Shown here: positions 30,665 to 39,456 of the stretch, piece after piece
How the letters are laid out: each line of letters begins with the position of its first letter
How positions within the stretch are numbered: the first letter of the stretch is position 1
Assembly (NCBI GenBank): GCA_963575745.1
Contig: CAUYUJ010003604.1
Span: 2,501 to 47,500, forward strand
Source: Prorocentrum cordatum
Taxonomy: Eukaryota > Sar > Dinophyceae > Prorocentrales > Prorocentraceae
Length of the DNA stretch: 45,000 bases
Direction of reading: 5' to 3'
Translations under genes and position numbers: made by a program
The notes under the pieces: generated by a model
The model's database searches: none
What the model saw: only the letters and a program-made list of their open reading frames with translations
Told to the model about the DNA's origin: nothing

Positions 30665-31729
30665 GTGGCTGCCAGATACCTTAGCGCCAGTATGACCCTC
30701 GAGAATTACGCCGACGAGCTGTTCGAGGAGGTGGTGTTGACGGGCCACAGCGACATCGATCTGGCAGAATGGCTGGGCATACCCATCGCGGGGCAACCTG
30801 CAGATATCGAATTTGTCGAGAACTTCCACATGCTTGCCGGAGGAGATGCCGACATGGCGGGGGCACCCGCCGATTCAGAAGCCACTATTCCTGCAACAGA
30901 CGAGGACATGCAGTTGATGCGTTATCATCGGGTTATTGGAAATACGACAAATATGGAATTGAGTGACGATGATCCTGCGCGGGGAAGCCCGCGAGACGCT
31001 AGTGATCTATCCGAGCGTGTTCAATATGAGCTTGGCCTTAATGAGGAATTTCAGCATGCCTGCGTTGCTTCAGATCGGTCTATGAGCCGCCAGAAGCGAT
31101 CGGTAAGCCGCCAGGTCTGGAGGATGAAGTATCGCGCCGGCGACGAGGGCGACGAGTGGGAAGATAGCGATCGCGTGATACGTCGCGGTCGGATCCCCAG
31201 TCGCTCACTTGATCGTGTGCGCGCCCGCTCCAGTGGCGCTCGCTCTAGCGGTTTTCAGCGCCCTCGTCCTCCTGGCGCGGGATTTCCAAAGCCCCCGCCA
31301 TGGCAAGCTAATGGACCTGTCGCTCCCCCTAGGAGGGGGCGCCTGCGGGGGCACCCGCCTCGAGGGGATCAACCGCAAGAAGAATGTCCAGTGGTCGGAA
31401 TGCAGCGCCTCGCTGGTTACACGGAAGCTGGATTGGCTCGTCAGTGCGTGCCCCCAGATAAAATGCAATATTGGCGGGGTCAGGGTTGGACTGGGCATCG
31501 GATCCACCGCTGGCATTCTCCTCGCAATGTTCAACGAAATGAAGAAGGCAAGATCGCACGCTCGAAAAGGACAGGACCTGTTAAACTACACGAAAAGATG
31601 GTCACGCGCAGCCTCAAGAGGGCCATCATCGAGAAACGGCAGCTGAAACGTCTGTTGCTCATGCCCCGAATCTGGCGACCACGGGCTTGGCTGCCCCATG
31701 AGGCGCCCATCAAGGAGCCCGAACTTTAA
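30665..31729 (+). CDS. Accessory frame in copia element, unknown function
   Basis: An open frame of 354 codons. The N-terminal third is acidic (LENYADELFEEVV, DIDLAEWLG) and contains AGQPA and AGAPA encoded by the 14-nt hairpin. The middle is Arg/Ser-rich and the C-terminal part basic (KRAIIEKRQLKRLLL). I recognise no enzyme motif; a protease Asp-Ser/Thr-Gly was looked for and not found. It lies where the protease region of a copia polyprotein would be expected. The composition suggests a disordered linker of the original polyprotein. Confidence 0.4.
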   Translation: MAARYLSASMTLENYADELFEEVVLTGHSDIDLAEWLGIPIAGQPADIEFVENFHMLAGGDADMAGAPADSEATIPATDEDMQLMRYHRVIGNTTNMELSDDDPARGSPRDASDLSERVQYELGLNEEFQHACVASDRSMSRQKRSVSRQVWRMKYRAGDEGDEWEDSDRVIRRGRIPSRSLDRVRARSSGARSSGFQRPRPPGAGFPKPPPWQANGPVAPPRRGRLRGHPPRGDQPQEECPVVGMQRLAGYTEAGLARQCVPPDKMQYWRGQGWTGHRIHRWHSPRNVQRNEEGKIARSKRTGPVKLHEKMVTRSLKRAIIEKRQLKRLLLMPRIWRPRAWLPHEAPIKEPEL

Positions 31730-31752
31730 AAAGACACCGTGGGCTTGGTCTC

Positions 31753-32763
31753 ATGGCGATGGTCGGGGTCACTGCGCCGATCTTAATACAACGCAGTATG
31801 GGGAGCAGTTGGCGGCGAGCTACTACGATCACGCCGCAGCCGAATAAATGTCCCGATCGCTCCTTATATGGAAACACTTGTCACCTCTCCACCATTTGGA
31901 ACAGTTCAATCGCGCTTGGCACGCGGGGGAACCTGCTGATCCCAAATCAGAAGAGGACGATCAACGATTTATCTGACGGAGATGAGGCTGACGCGATGGC
32001 CGAAGAGGTAGACCCCGCGGACGCGGCCCCTGCAGGGTACGCGTCGGACGTCTCCATTGCTGCGGGCGTCGCGTGCAGGACGGACGCTCCTATTGATCCT
32101 GGATATGTCGTTACTGAGGCGATGGATCTTTCTCCTCGAAGGCGGATTGCATACCGCGCTGAAGGTGCAGGCTGGATAAAGACCGGCATGGAAAAAATGT
32201 TTAGTTATACCAAATACCTTTTGGCCGGGGAGCAAAAGACCACGATTGAGAACATGGCCTTCAGAACGCCGAGTGGTATCAGCTTGAACCCTGGCCGGGA
32301 TCCCGTGCGATGTGGACCGCGGGTGCCGGCAGGGGCCGCGGCTAAGGCAGCTCCCAAGCCGAAGCCAGAGCCGCCTATTGATATTTCTCCATCTTCGGGT
32401 TCATCGATTCCGTCGCTTGGTCCTGATCAGCTCAGACCCAAGCGGAAGAATTGGAAGAGCCCAGGCGATCCGAACCCTGGAGGCAGCAAGCAGCAACGAC
32501 CTGCGGGGCAACCTGCTGACCGACGTCGATCCAGAGGACCAGCAGTGGCTGCTGCAGTGGCTGCGTTTCAAGGCGCCAGTGCTTCTACTCCAAGGGATCC
32601 TGTGCCACGTCGCGGCCCTGCGCCGGGTCGGGCGCGCAGGACTGGCTGGGCGCCATCGCTGGAAGGATCAACAGGGGGCGCTTCTTCAACAAGGCGTGGT
32701 ACCGAGAAGAGGTTAATTACTGGCGACCTCATCGAAGGCGCCATGAATGGCCCCCAAAGGTAA
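31753..32763 (+). CDS. Accessory frame in copia element, unknown function
   Basis: An open frame of 336 codons, acidic in the first half (DGDEADAMAEEVDPADAAP) and Pro/Ser/Arg-rich in the second, with PAGQPADRR from a hairpin copy at 32503. No known domain was seen. It overlaps the next frame by 17 nt, which suggests both derive from one polyprotein split by a frameshift. Confidence 0.35.
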   Translation: MAMVGVTAPILIQRSMGSSWRRATTITPQPNKCPDRSLYGNTCHLSTIWNSSIALGTRGNLLIPNQKRTINDLSDGDEADAMAEEVDPADAAPAGYASDVSIAAGVACRTDAPIDPGYVVTEAMDLSPRRRIAYRAEGAGWIKTGMEKMFSYTKYLLAGEQKTTIENMAFRTPSGISLNPGRDPVRCGPRVPAGAAAKAAPKPKPEPPIDISPSSGSSIPSLGPDQLRPKRKNWKSPGDPNPGGSKQQRPAGQPADRRRSRGPAVAAAVAAFQGASASTPRDPVPRRGPAPGRARRTGWAPSLEGSTGGASSTRRGTEKRLITGDLIEGAMNGPQR

Positions 32764-33451
32764 GACAGCCGAGTCGTACAACATTGAGGAGAAGAAACGC
32801 CTGGACTTTGACATCAGCACCCCGCCAGGGACTCATCGGGCGCCCAGGGGAACCGCTGGCGCTGCCATATTGGCGGCTAACGCCCCGTCTCCTGCCGCAC
32901 TGGCGACAGCTCAGAGTCCAGCGGGGCAACCTGCTCAGAGTTCTGCGGGGCAACCTGCTCTTGCTTTGGAGATGCCGGCCGAATGCCGACAGTCTTGGGG
33001 CAGATTATGCACGTCCAATCGCATGAAGATCAACCCAGCATATCATTTTCAAATTGACGACGGGTCTGATCGATGCATTGCGGGGAAGTGCGATCTCGAG
33101 GGCGCCGCCGTCCATCGCGACAAGGACGCGCATGCGCGCCAGATGGTGCGTAATATTCTGCGCGGGCGCCCGGCACTCACATGCGATTCGGAGACGGGCG
33201 ATTTGATTGGGGCCCTCAGAGCAGAAAGTTTAAGAAGGCCAAGGTTCAGCTATGAGGAGCAGCGTCGATGCTCAGAGTGGCCTACGACTGCTCTTCGCCA
33301 CGAAGCTTTCCATGGGAGCCATCTTTCTGACGGGTTCCTGCGAGAAGTACCATCCTTTGATGAATTTGATGGATGGGCTGAGCTTTCGGAGCGTTGGCCA
33401 CCTGAAGGACATGAGCATTATCATGGCAAGCGCCTGGGGGCTGCGCGCTAG
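32747..33451 (+). CDS. Accessory frame in copia element, unknown function
   Basis: An open frame of 235 codons starting MAPKGKTAESYNIEEKKRL. Two hairpin copies 24 nt apart (32921 and 32945) encode tandem AGQPA-like pentapeptides. The downstream part has HFQIDDGSDRCIAG and CDSETGDLIGAL. It is followed closely by the phosphotransferase-like frame and may include its N-terminal extension in broken form. Confidence 0.35.
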   Translation: MAPKGKTAESYNIEEKKRLDFDISTPPGTHRAPRGTAGAAILAANAPSPAALATAQSPAGQPAQSSAGQPALALEMPAECRQSWGRLCTSNRMKINPAYHFQIDDGSDRCIAGKCDLEGAAVHRDKDAHARQMVRNILRGRPALTCDSETGDLIGALRAESLRRPRFSYEEQRRCSEWPTTALRHEAFHGSHLSDGFLREVPSFDEFDGWAELSERWPPEGHEHYHGKRLGAAR

Positions 33452-33490
33452 GAGCTCACGAACCGCCACTGGGCATGCCAGGCCTTAGCT

Positions 33491-34009
33491 GTGTCGGACC
33501 TGATTGGCATGGTCGACCATGCTGGAATGCAGAAAAACAGGCTGCAGCTCAAGAAGTGCCAGCACGCCTCCGAGTCGCACGAGACGTACTTCATCGCTCC
33601 AAGTAACGGACACAGCAGCCCTGGGATAAAGTGCGCTGAATCGTTGCATATGATAATTTCGAATTTGACTGTTCCAGGTGCACCTTGTTGTTTTATTTAT
33701 GGTACCCAGTGGGACAACATCCCAAATGTACTTAGCGTCGGACTTTCATGCCGCGCCGACGACACCAGCAAGGGCAGACAGTTTGTACATGGTTGCCCAT
33801 ATCTTCCTGGTGACAGAATAATCCAGTCCAGCCTGCGTGTTGACTCCAAGGTGTTGATTATGGTCAGTCTGAAGAACTTGCTTCGGGACAGCATGTCGAT
33901 TTGGCGCTCAGCAAATGACATCATAATGCCAGCAGGCCGTGACGGCAGAATTCCTCCGACCCATATCGTTCAGCTCATAGGTATTCTGCCCGGCGAATAT
34001 TGCAGGTAA
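33491..34009 (+). CDS. Tpt1/KptA-like RNA 2'-phosphotransferase domain inside copia element
   Basis: The frame of 172 codons follows the Tpt1/KptA layout. It has an N-terminal SDLIGMVDHAG segment, then TYFIAPSNGHSSPGI (the family's A-x-x-GHS motif), then FIYGTQWDNIPNVLSVGLS (family (L)-x-HGT...I...GL; His is Tyr here). KGRQFVHGCPYLPGD and DSKVLIMVSL follow, then IWRSANDIIM and GRDGRIPPTHI (the family RSAN-x-(V/I) and DG-x-(I/V)-PP motifs). Tpt1 transfers a 2'-phosphate from spliced tRNA to NAD+. In this element a role in RNA end repair or in removing 2'-phosphate or ADP-ribose marks is possible, but that is inference. The His-to-Tyr change may abolish activity. Gene density and strand place it in the polyprotein. 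Confidence 0.7.
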   Translation: MSDLIGMVDHAGMQKNRLQLKKCQHASESHETYFIAPSNGHSSPGIKCAESLHMIISNLTVPGAPCCFIYGTQWDNIPNVLSVGLSCRADDTSKGRQFVHGCPYLPGDRIIQSSLRVDSKVLIMVSLKNLLRDSMSIWRSANDIIMPAGRDGRIPPTHIVQLIGILPGEYCR

Positions 34010-34125
34010 GCCGTGCGGGACATGTATGGCTCAATCCCTTGTATCTGCGAGATAACAATCAGCCGTTTCCAGGTGGTTTTATTTCTATCGAAAAGATGTA
34101 CGAACATCGGAATGACGCATCATGA

Positions 34126-34872
34126 TTGAACGATTGGTTTATCCCAAAGACCCCCTACAATTTCAAGTGTCCCGAACCGGCTCCCATTCAGGAAGTCGAG
34201 TTCTCAACAGTGCTCATGGTGCAGGACGCGTATCAAGCGGGGGCACCTGCAGGGGGATCTGACGGGTCTTGGATACAGGCTCGATGTGCGGACGTGACAG
34301 GTATTGCTTCAAGCGGGATCACTCCCACCGACACGCTATATGCCAATGATCCGTGGCGTGCTCAGGTGCAGCAGCTGCCAGTACCTGCAGGGCAACCTGC
34401 GTCATTTGCACCGATGAGCAGAGCCGCAACTCCATTCGGTACTCCACAAAGTGCTGGGAGCACCAACAGCCTACAAGGAAGGTTCCAAACATTCGAATGG
34501 ACCCGCAGCTCTATCAGGCTTTACAGGCGACATCGCCATATGCATCGCCGCGTCCACTTGCGGGGCAACCTGCTTTTCCTGATCATCATGCTGTACAAAG
34601 GACTGAAAGTCTTGTTTGTCAGCAAGAGTGGATGCACCGGCAGATCCGTGAAGCCGCTCAGAGCATGCGTGGGGGCGGCATCGACCTCCCTAATTCCAAC
34701 TGGGCGCCGCCATGAGTATGTTCCAGATCCAAATCCATCACCGGACAACCCCAATCGGTTTGGATACGTGCCAGCATTTTCAGTCATCCGACATGCGATC
34801 CAACGGCTGCAGAACGCCCCGCAGCAGCATCAATGGACTGCCCACTATGTCCTGATTATCGCGCTCAGGTAA
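34126..34872 (+). CDS. Accessory frame in copia element, unknown function
   Basis: An open frame of 249 codons. It includes SWIQARCADVTGIASSGITP and YANDPWRAQ, the latter resembling gag-like N-terminal stretches of related elements. Three hairpin copies (34237, 34387, 34560) fall here. After about 34490 the likely original frame switches to one reading MDPQLYQALQATSPYASPRP (ending near 34715). Function unknown. Confidence 0.35.
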   Translation: MNDWFIPKTPYNFKCPEPAPIQEVEFSTVLMVQDAYQAGAPAGGSDGSWIQARCADVTGIASSGITPTDTLYANDPWRAQVQQLPVPAGQPASFAPMSRAATPFGTPQSAGSTNSLQGRFQTFEWTRSSIRLYRRHRHMHRRVHLRGNLLFLIIMLYKGLKVLFVSKSGCTGRSVKPLRACVGAASTSLIPTGRRHEYVPDPNPSPDNPNRFGYVPAFSVIRHAIQRLQNAPQQHQWTAHYVLIIALR

Positions 34873-34882
34873 GTGGCGCTCC

Positions 34883-35620
34883 TTGAGTTGGGGCGCAGCC
34901 CGAAAGCCCGTATGTACGGGCGACGGCCGACGACTTCTACCAATCTCAGCTGACGCGTGGCTCTGGTTATGCATCAGGCATGCCAGGCCAGATTCCTTAC
35001 TGCGGATATTTGGCCGCCCCCATGGACCCAGATGTGCAGCAACAGGCTCCGGGCCTAGTTGCACCATCGTCCATGGGGAGCTGCGCCCTGAGATCCTGGC
35101 CATCGATGAAGCGCAGCAGGCCAACGTGGCGATGCAATTGGCCCGCCAGCGTCGCAATCAGGAGCGTCAGGCCAACAGGATGCTGAGCCGTGCGGGGCAA
35201 CCTGCTATTCCCAATGCAGCAGGGACACCTGCCATCAACCCGGCAGCGTTTGCAGCAATGCAGCTACCGACGGTCCCACCAATTCGATGTGGAGCTGGTG
35301 AAACCACGTTGGTGCACCGGACGCGTATCAGGCCATCAGCAACACCGCCAATCATCAGCGATGGTGATTTTAACAAGTGTGCCATATGCTTGGGTCATTT
35401 CATGCACCACGACAAAGTCTTGAGGCTGCAGAGTGGTCACATTTTTCACGCACAGTGCTGGGGCCGGGTTGCGCATGCTCGCATGGGTAGACAGTTGGCT
35501 GGCAACGTGGACGGCACCGCTGCGGAGGCACCCTGCGCCATATGCAGGGGCGTTGGCTTAATCGCAGCTGAGTTCCACTACGGCCTCGCTGGAGATCGGG
35601 ATGCACTGGGTCGCCATTGA
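34883..35620 (+). CDS. Copia accessory frame with RING-H2-like finger
   Basis: An open frame of 245 codons. After a Gln/Ala-rich helical stretch (DEAQQANVAMQLARQRRNQE) and two hairpin-encoded motifs (35192 and 35219) comes a RING-like module: NKCAICLGHF, then LRLQSGHIFHAQCW, then APCAICRG (about 35377-35550). RING-H2 uses C-x2-C ... C-x-H-x2-H-x2-C ... C-x2-C. Here the third Cys is Ser (QSGH), so one zinc ligand is missing. RING proteins are usually ubiquitin E3 ligases; an active ligase is doubtful with this change. Confidence 0.6.
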   Translation: MSWGAARKPVCTGDGRRLLPISADAWLWLCIRHARPDSLLRIFGRPHGPRCAATGSGPSCTIVHGELRPEILAIDEAQQANVAMQLARQRRNQERQANRMLSRAGQPAIPNAAGTPAINPAAFAAMQLPTVPPIRCGAGETTLVHRTRIRPSATPPIISDGDFNKCAICLGHFMHHDKVLRLQSGHIFHAQCWGRVAHARMGRQLAGNVDGTAAEAPCAICRGVGLIAAEFHYGLAGDRDALGRH

Positions 35621-35683
35621 GAGATACTCCGCGGGGCGAACGAACTCAGGGACCTCCGTAAATAGCTCAACTGCCTCACGGCG

Positions 35684-36535
35684 ATGATGATGATGACCTA
35701 TGAGGTGGCCCCAACAACAACGCCAGCGGGGCAACCTGCATCATCGGCCAACGCGGGGCTAGTGATGGAGGCCCCCGCGCCTGCAGGGTCACCTGCTGTG
35801 GGCACGCCTATGCCACTGATAGCAGGGGCCGCTAACAATGCAGGGGCACCTGCTGCAGCAGCACTTTCTGCTGTGCCGGTCAATGGCACGTGGCTGAGGC
35901 GCGTGGAGAGGGCCACTGATAGGAGCGCTCAGTGGCTGCAATCTCCACACACCTACATGCCACATGGGCGCGACCTTCGTCCACGCAACCAGCGTAGGAC
36001 AGAGGGCCCTGTGAGCGTGCGTAGCGGCGCCGGTGCGATATCCGAACGCGACGTGCTGCATACTGTGTTAATGGTAAACACAGATGGTCAGACAGGCATG
36101 CGCGCTGAAGAGGATACGTTCCTGAATCTGTCTACTACATCTGCAGCGCGCCCATATGCACATGACGAATATCTTACGGCTTGGATCTTCGAAAAGAACC
36201 ACATTACGGAAGAGAAAGCCCGCGGACATATGAGCGTCTTTACACCTTCGCCACGAAACGACTGGGTGTTGGAGCAGAGGCGCCGTGGGGGCATGCACGG
36301 TACGACACTGTCTGAAATGCCAGGACTATTTGGTGAGCGCCATGAATTGGCTTTGGCAGCAAACAGTGGACCTATGGTGAATGGTATGCTGACTATTCTT
36401 CTGGTTATTGGCAGCAATATTAATATTATTTGTTTAAAGACGGCGCAGACCTTCAGCCGCGGGGGCACCTGCTATGAGTGGCGCTCATACGTATATGATG
36501 TCACCGGATACCAAAGGCATCAGCTCGTCCATTAA
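35684..36535 (+). CDS. Accessory frame in copia element, unknown function
   Basis: An open frame of 283 codons. Hairpin copies at 35726, 35783 and 35840 encode AGQPA, AGSPA and AGAPA within the first 60 codons. A more conserved-looking region (VLMVNTDGQTGMRAEEDTFL ... YLTAWIFEKNH ... PSPRNDWVLEQRRRGGM) follows. No domain was recognised. Confidence 0.35.
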   Translation: MMMMTYEVAPTTTPAGQPASSANAGLVMEAPAPAGSPAVGTPMPLIAGAANNAGAPAAAALSAVPVNGTWLRRVERATDRSAQWLQSPHTYMPHGRDLRPRNQRRTEGPVSVRSGAGAISERDVLHTVLMVNTDGQTGMRAEEDTFLNLSTTSAARPYAHDEYLTAWIFEKNHITEEKARGHMSVFTPSPRNDWVLEQRRRGGMHGTTLSEMPGLFGERHELALAANSGPMVNGMLTILLVIGSNINIICLKTAQTFSRGGTCYEWRSYVYDVTGYQRHQLVH

Positions 36536-36746
36536 CGAGGAGATGTTCACGTTCACGATCGAGTCTTTGGTGGATAACACCATGCAGACTTGGCATCGCG
36601 GGAATGCGTGCTTCGGGACCAACCCGACCTCGGCCGACAAGGACTTCGCCTCGCGCAATTTGCAGGCGAAGGTATATCAGGCCATCTACGAGGAAGGCAC
36701 GAAGTGGACGCCGCCCGATGCACAGGCAGGGGCACCCGCGGAATGA
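36474..36746 (+). CDS. Accessory frame in copia element, unknown function
   Basis: An open frame of 90 codons, SSSINEEMFTFTIESLVDNT then QTWHRGNACFGTNP, that ends with hairpin-encoded QAGAPAE. It overlaps the previous frame by 62 nt in another phase, consistent with a frameshift in one ancestral frame. Confidence 0.35.
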   Translation: MSGAHTYMMSPDTKGISSSINEEMFTFTIESLVDNTMQTWHRGNACFGTNPTSADKDFASRNLQAKVYQAIYEEGTKWTPPDAQAGAPAE

Positions 36747-36935
36747 GATGATGCCGCTGAGAAGTTTGATATTTATACTTCGAGCAGCGGCTCTGCAGCG
36801 CAGCATGTCACAGGCATTTGGGCGCCCCCATCGCCAGCGCGTGCCACGGCCACCCGCGCTTGCTCAGACAGGCCGAACACTCACGTACTGTCATCAAACG
36901 CGGGGAAACCTGCATTCTTTTCCCAGGCGCTGGCT

Positions 36936-37817
36936 GTGCGCGCCAGGGACAGTGGCCCGCCTGGCTGTGCGGCTGCCGCGGATAGCAGTGGACCCGGCTG
37001 TGCGGCCGCTGCAGAAAAAGAGTGCTTATCGCATCATTATCGTTCTTGTGCGCTTGTCACTGAGGATATACGTCCAGCTTGCGCTAAACTCCGAGCCCGT
37101 GGTTACATGTGTGACTGTATTGCACGTGCAGAGGTTGCGACTTCCACTGGTGCACAATATTTGGGTGCTTTACTCTCGGGTGATTGCCTGCTGTTATGGG
37201 TGGCGACACCTACTGATTGGCATGTGAGACTGCCCGGCAAGCGGGCAGGTCCACACGATCAACGCATCCCAAACTTGATGACCAAGCCTCGGGCTCTACC
37301 TATGGCTATTGTGCTTGTGGGACCACCGTGATACTTCTGGAAACAGGGTCCTATACGAGAAGCCATTGAAGATCTTGGCTTGCAGGTCATGCGTATGCGA
37401 TTCTGCCGCTTTGGCCTCACATACGACCGTACTAATACGTTGCCTAGCGGATCATATCTGCAAGTGGCAGCTACTTGTGCGCGCATCCCGACGAATTTGT
37501 CGCGGTGCACGTGCAAAACAGCAGGGGAACCCGCACACTTCTTGGACTGGTATGGACAGGGAGCCCAGAAGGCCAAATGGCGTAACAAGACGTTGGCTAT
37601 CATGACCGCAAGACTGATTGATCATATGAACGTAAACAAGACGCAGAGAAATCACACGAGCGCTGTACATCTTAGTATTCACACTCGAGTGGATAATGGA
37701 GTCCGAACTTACGTTCGGTCTCCAAAGAATGGCCCTGAGTGGGGCCATGTAGTCAGACGGGTAACGGTGAACCTGGGCGACAACACGATCATACAAGACG
37801 TCGAGATCCAGGACTAG
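36936..37817 (+). pseudogene. Copia accessory domain, two frames, unknown function
   Basis: The first part (to 37331) reads LVTEDIRPACAKLRARGYMC, LSGDCLLLWVATPTDWHVRL and GPHDQRIPN. The second (37380-37817) reads LQVMRMRFCRFGLTYDRTNT, LPSGSYLQVAATCARIPTNL, SRCTC, then HFLDWYGQGAQKAKWRNKTL. These blocks look evolutionarily constrained rather than random, and a stop at 37329-37331 with a frame change separates them. I do not recognise the family. A relation to the methyltransferase-like segment downstream is possible. Confidence 0.4.
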
Positions 37818-38333
37818 CCTACCGGGTACAACTACAACGCACCGTCACCGAATGGTGTCACCAATATCCGCACTCGATTCTACTTGGAGCAGCCTGAACC
37901 AGCTCTCCTCGGACACGGGGGCCCACGTCCACGCCCAAGGCGAGTTGCGATCGTCGATGACGATCGTCTCCCCCCCCCCTTCGATTGAGCGCGGCCGCGT
38001 GCTCCCCTGAATTCCCGGATTTCCGACCCTCAATTCATCTGAGACTGGGCGACAGACAGCACTACCGACCGATGCCCGAATCAAACAAAAGAAAACAGAA
38101 CGCAGACCATTAAGCAGGCATCAAACCACGCAGGATACCCAATATAGTCGAAGAAGGCAACGGCGACTGCGGAGATGACCTGCAAGGACTCGGATGTAGT
38201 GCGTACTACACCGACGTACCTCTTGACTCCGACACGGAACGTGACGATGAAGAAGAAATTTGCATCGCATTACCCGCAGGGCAATCTGCTGAATCTTATG
38301 CAGATGTATTCTCCATAATCCCCACCTTGTGCT

Positions 38334-38990
38334 ATGGACGTCGCGACAGGGTGTATATGTTGGAATTGTGGAGGAAGTGGAGGTATCTCGCGGCTAGCAT
38401 TCAGCCGAGGTTTGTCCTCAGGGGGAAACCTCGACAAACGTTCCTTTGTTGACCTTGGAAACAAGGATGTTCAGGAGGCAGTGATGCACTATCTAGATGT
38501 TTGTTTCGTCAAAGTCGTTAATTACAACCTAACTGCAGAACGATTGGGCTACCTTCTTATTTCAATGCTCAGGTTAATTGCGATACTTGGCATGAACATC
38601 ATAAAGGGGATTTGCCGCATATCAAGTTCTGTGGGAAGGTGGCCATACGTCAGAGCGATCTTCAACGATTCTACTTACGAGAACAACCAGTGGGTACTTG
38701 GGTGGGTCAGATACTCCCGTGGACTACATTGGCCAAGAGCAGGGGCACTTGCAAGGTGAGTATGGACCAATGTACTACTGGTTCTACGTGATTCCCATGG
38801 GGGACTGATACGAAAGCCGACTGAGATCATGGCCAACCACCGCATCTTACTGACCCCTTGTTGAACGAAAACGATGTGCTTACCATCATCAACATGCGTC
38901 GGTACGTGACAGAGAACTGTCCATGACTGCACATTATACTCCAAAGATGCAGTCGCCTTTTGTCGATGCTGTTCAGATCGCACACGACCT
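38334..38990 (+). pseudogene. Methyltransferase-like segment of copia element, frameshifted
   Basis: The first frame reads CGGSGGISRLAFSRGLSSGG then NLDKRSFVDLGNKDVQEAVM and HYLDVCFVKVV, resembling a Rossmann glycine-rich loop (E-x-CGG-x-GG-x-S) of S-adenosylmethionine methyltransferases. From 38524 another frame reads QPNCRTIGLPSYFN, then IKFCGKVAIRQ and FYLREQPVGTW. The order resembles motif I, a PC-like motif IV and an E-x-(P/V) motif VI of DNA cytosine methyltransferases, but the identification is tentative. A frame change near 38510 and two stops (near 38793 and 38808) break it. It lies directly upstream of the integrase region. Confidence 0.4.
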
Positions 38991-39456
38991 CTTGCAGGTA
39001 AATCGTGATCCTTTCCATGGTCACCCTTATTCGTCCACCGTGTTGGTCGCCAACGTGAGTGGATATGACTTGGACGAACTGAGTCTCCCTCGGCGATCCG
39101 ATGGCTCGATCGCGAGACCACCCTCGGGGGGGCCCGGGTGTCCCGCATGCGCCGATAATGTTAACGTGCATGCTCCCTCACATGACAGAAGTCCTAGACA
39201 TTGGAGGTGGTACGACAAGGGCGACTGCCATTGGGAATGTCCGGGCTGTAAGCAGAACTACGGCAAGAACAAGCCTGGGCACGTACTGACACCTGGCAAA
39301 TGTAAGTTTGCCAAACCCTGGACGCTGCCCGACAATCGTAGACAGGCGCCACCGTCTCCTGCCGAGCCGGCAGCAGGACCTGCACCGCCGGCCCCTGCTG
39401 GACCAGCAGCACCACCACCACCGAGGTGCCAGCCGCATCACTACTTACGCGGCTAA
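38923..39456 (+). CDS. Copia pre-integrase frame with Cys/His cluster
   Basis: An open frame of 177 codons. A Cys/His cluster reads GCPACADNVNVHAPSHDRSP then DKGDCHWECPGCKQNYG and PGKCKFAKPW, giving C-x2-C ... H ... C-x3-C-x2-C ... C, plausible for zinc binding. A Pro/Ala-rich tail follows. It overlaps the start of the integrase frame by 31 nt. Role unknown; it may join the polyprotein to integrase. Confidence 0.45.
   Translation: MTAHYTPKMQSPFVDAVQIAHDLLQVNRDPFHGHPYSSTVLVANVSGYDLDELSLPRRSDGSIARPPSGGPGCPACADNVNVHAPSHDRSPRHWRWYDKGDCHWECPGCKQNYGKNKPGHVLTPGKCKFAKPWTLPDNRRQAPPSPAEPAAGPAPPAPAGPAAPPPPRCQPHHYLRG

Noticed and set aside
33035-33075. IDDGSD as a retroviral-type protease active site
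   Set aside because: The DSG/DTG motif is not matched (DDG) and the downstream hydrophobic-hydrophobic-Gly block of aspartic proteases is not visible.
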